From Balanoglossus misakiensis (lineage: Eukaryota; Hemichordata): DNA of 64,000 nt. The notes beneath the pieces are model-generated. The model was not told the origin of the DNA. It saw only the letters and a program-made list of their open reading frames with translations, and ran no database searches. Every line of letters starts with the position of its first letter. Within the stretch, counting starts at the first letter, position 1. The stretch lies in contig CM082578.2 of assembly GCA_040954595.2 (NCBI GenBank), positions 17,670,001 through 17,734,000 on the forward strand, in the 5' to 3' direction. Of this stretch, positions 61,564 through 64,000 are shown one piece after another. The position numbers were made by a program, and so were the translations under genes.

Positions 61564-64000
61564 AACCGGGGCACCTGCTTGGAGCATTGCACTTTTTCGT
61601 TTCTTTTGTTGAGCCTTCGCAATCACGCCCGCCATACTGGGGTGCCGGGTCTGAACAAGATCGTCTGCGGGTCTTGCGTCCCTTGTCGCAGGTAGCTGAA
61701 CACTGTGACCACGAACTCCACTCACTCCAAGATCCATGAACTGAATAAATAATATATATCACACATCAACATCAGTATTTCCAACTTGCATTGTAATCTA
61801 ATATGAGAGAACACACAAAAGCACGTAAACGAGTCACCATCATGTATTCCAATCATCGTGAACTTGTCAAGACTTCACCTTTCAGTCCTTCTCATATTTG
61901 CTCACCTGGGCATGGGTCCAATTCGCATATTTGGATCTGCTGACTTCGGCCTTCGCACCTGTTCCCGCCAAACTGAGGAGCCGGGTCGTCACATTCTCTG
62001 ATACGTCTTCGCGTCCCATCCTGGCCACAGGTCATCGAACACGCCGTGTAGTCTGACCATGGACCCCAGTTACCATGGACTGTTATACGAATTCCAAAGC
62101 AGATAATGACATTATCAATTCGGGAAATACGATTCAAGAAGCCACGATTCACCCGAATTAAACTGGACACCTGGAACTGCACTGTAGTCAAATGAACTGG
62201 GACCCAGGTGTTCAATGTTCTAACACGTGACCGCAGAAAACCAATCGGCCGCGCGTGCCGGGAACGGCCGAGTCATGCAACTGTCGAGTCACGCACATTA
62301 GCCTCGTGTAGCTCTTTTGGACACAGTCTATCGGCAAGAAGACATCAAAACTGGCCAAGCAATCTTCATGTGAGGTAAGTAAATTCAGTAAATAGATCAT
62401 TTGGTCACACGCACCACGTCAGACAACTTTGGGGATGGACGGTTTGTGACTGGGCGACCAGGAGTTCACGTTTAGGCCCCCTACACATTTGTCACAGGAA
62501 AAACAGCGAACATCGCAATCTGCACTCTGTCCGAAAACAAAACATGAGCCATAGGGGTGCTACTTTAATGGGATCTCAAAACAATATTATTTGATAATAA
62601 AGTATATGGGCGTACACCATATACTTTGAACTAAATCAACGATTTTTGGTATATGCTGGAAACTGTGCGGTATTTAGCAAAGGATGGTCGGACTCCCCCC
62701 CCCCCCCCCCCCCCCCCTTCAATCACAGGCGCAATACCGTCAAAAGATTATTACATCGGACACAATCCTCGTAGTTCTCTCCATCTTTTTTTCCAATGTG
62801 TTCTACTTACTCGGGCAGTTTCCCATATAACAATCACGTGATTCAACTCCGTTGCCCTGGCAATCAAGTCCTCCATGCGCCGGCGCCGGGCTGTTGCAAT
62901 ACCGTCTCCTGTTTTCTTTGCCGGAGCTACAGGTCACAGAACAGGCTGACCACGCGTCCCAGTCGCTCCACTCTCCATTGACTGCAAATGGCCGGGAAAA
63001 GAAGATGGAAACAATCGGTCACGAAAGGGGGGCTAAATACAGAGCTTCATTCTGCCAGCTTTTCTATTCAGTATTTCCAGTCACATGTTGCAAGTTGCGC
63101 CTCATTTCCAGAGTTGTGAAGAAGGTCTGCCTTCGCTCAACCATGGCGCAAATAACACGCCTCATTTGCCGGAGAGTGTCAACGGCGGTTAAGAGTCACG
63201 GGGCGGGGGGACTATCGTATCAACCCAATAGATCTCCCACAGAACAATGTGCGAAATGCTAAAGTATTACCTGGGCAGAAGGGTTGAAGCTGGCATGGAG
63301 TGACTTGCTGGTCGGGTCCTTGTCCTTGGCAATCGTGACCTTCTTTGCAGGTCCGCTGACGCCCTTGGTAGCCTTGTCCACATGTCTTACTGCATTCGCC
63401 CCAATCACTCCATTGATTCCATGCTGAAAGACATCGACGTCGTAACTTTATTCCGAGCGCAAGAATAGAACTAGGGCGGTGAACCAGAATTTATAAGAGG
63501 ACATACACCAAAACTGTCTCTTTTCTATACACGTTACTTAACATTTTTTGTAGATTTTGGTAATTTACACGATTGTTTGGCGTGTAATATTAATTTCAAG
63601 GTGATTTATACCCAGGTGCAGGAAGAAAGCATGTAACGTTTTACTTAGAAATACCGCATTGTTTCCCTGATGGCGCTCTTTAGTCTCGTCTTCATTGACA
63701 GGTGAATAAAACTGCACCAGAAACCAATAATTAGGAACTCATATTTTTATTTCGCTGGCCGCCTCTATTTTTCAGCCAAAATAATCACAGAAACAATATT
63801 TACTATTCACTTAAAAGAATCTCGGAAGATGAATGTAATGTTCAAAACGGTTGAAAATCGTGAAAAGAGTAGAAAGCAACTCACGATCGTCTTCTACCGG
63901 GGGATTTTCTTCAGCAATTTGCCTGCAGCTCCGACAGTCACGCCCTCTGACGTGTGGTCCCCAACCTTTACCGCCTCTTTCACAGCAGTCCTGGGCATCG
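59608..64000 (-). CDS. Secreted thrombospondin type-1 repeat protein (C-terminal part)
   Basis: Exons in coding order are 64000-63885 (runs off the window), 63423-63271, 62981-62811, 62079-61906, 61740-61567, 60950-60768, 60615-60439, 60064-60012 and 59682-59608. All have GT-AG borders with matching phases. Six exons each encode one TSR with W-x-x-W-x-x-W and C-S-x-T-C cores, and each is bounded by phase 1 introns on both sides. The partial first exon carries a Cys-rich segment ([18 protein letters not shown]). The protein ends in an acidic Gly-Ser tail. TSR arrays bind glycosaminoglycans, TGF-beta or complement components; which gene family this is (properdin, hemicentin/SCO-spondin-like or other) cannot be told without the N terminus. 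Confidence 0.88.
60317..60344. repeat. (GAAT)7 microsatellite
   Basis: Seven uninterrupted GAAT units in the intron between the last TSR exon and the tail exons. Confidence 0.95.
60439..63423 (-). CDS. Six-TSR array, one repeat per exon
   Basis: N to [15 protein letters not shown] (63423-63271, short form), [14 protein letters not shown] (62981-62811), [14 protein letters not shown] (62079-61906), [14 protein letters not shown] (61740-61567), [15 protein letters not shown] (60950-60768) and [14 protein letters not shown] (60615-60439). Each ends in a C-x-x-x-x-CP-G segment split by the intron. All are class 1-1 exons, a textbook shuffling arrangement. The tryptophan ladder supports C-mannosylation; CSxTCG-type O-fucosylation is possible in those with Thr before Cys. 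Confidence 0.88.
61471..61560. repeat. (AG)45 microsatellite next to a TSR splice donor
   Basis: About 90 bp of uninterrupted AG. On the coding (minus) strand it is (CT)n beginning six bases into the intron, right after the donor GTTAGT of the exon 61740-61567. The ORFs of Arg-Glu or Ser-Leu repeats that it creates are not genes. Confidence 0.95.
62695..62717. repeat. Poly-C tract (C23)
   Basis: An uninterrupted C run in the intron between TSR exons 62981-62811 and 62079-61906. Confidence 0.95.

Noticed and set aside
61408-61737. ORFs of Arg-Glu or Ser-Leu repeats
   Set aside because: They are translations of the (AG)n microsatellite.
1-64000. tRNA, rRNA or CRISPR loci
   Set aside because: No tRNA B-box with cloverleaf context, no rRNA sequence and no regularly spaced direct repeats were seen by eye.

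Overview
The window is a eukaryotic, metazoan genomic segment: AT-rich, gene-dense but intron-rich, with canonical GT-AG splice sites, AATAAA signals, microsatellites, long homopolymer C/G tracts and small palindromic transposons. No rRNA, tRNA, CRISPR or prokaryotic operon signal was seen. Gene content (IL-17 receptor, NET1/ARHGEF3 RhoGEF, an ASB13-type SOCS-box protein, TASOR, and a thrombospondin-repeat protein), together with abundant short TACATGTA-like words, suggests a marine invertebrate deuterostome. A hemichordate or cephalochordate is my best guess, but the species cannot be fixed from the sequence alone.

Layout. (1) 434-6499, minus strand: six exons encoding the signal peptide and two-domain ectodomain of an IL-17 receptor; its membrane and cytoplasmic part lies beyond the left edge. 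(2) 9314-29656, plus strand: an 11-exon NET1/ARHGEF3 RhoGEF with an extra alternative first exon at 19508. Its large introns carry several transposon-like palindromes. (3) 33409-36015, minus strand: a complete six-exon ASB13-like ankyrin/SOCS-box protein (269 aa) whose first coding exon is only 16 nt. (4) 36243-57299, plus strand: a TASOR/TASOR2 orthologue, head-to-head with ASB13 across a 227-bp promoter. It has a pseudo-PARP block, a SPOC-like block, and a single 7.45-kb exon rich in Ser, Arg and Lys. The predicted protein is about 4,320 aa. (5) 59608-64000, minus strand: the C-terminal part of a secreted protein with at least six thrombospondin type-1 repeats and an acidic Gly-Ser tail, running off the right edge and convergent with TASOR.

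The first four genes do not form a pathway in the operon sense, but their linkage is informative. From memory, human 3p14.3 holds IL17RD, ARHGEF3, TASOR and ASB14, and human 10p15.1 holds NET1, ASB13 and TASOR2. This window therefore looks like an unduplicated version of the block from which both vertebrate regions descend, and the plus/minus/plus order NET1-ASB13-TASOR matches 10p15.1 as I recall it. TASOR is the scaffold of the HUSH retroelement-silencing complex. The giant serine/arginine-rich exon in this copy, with its 53-residue tandem repeats, is the most unusual protein feature. Exon boundaries were deduced by eye from splice sites, reading phase and family similarity. All internal phases agree except at one TASOR junction (47228/48561), which is uncertain.
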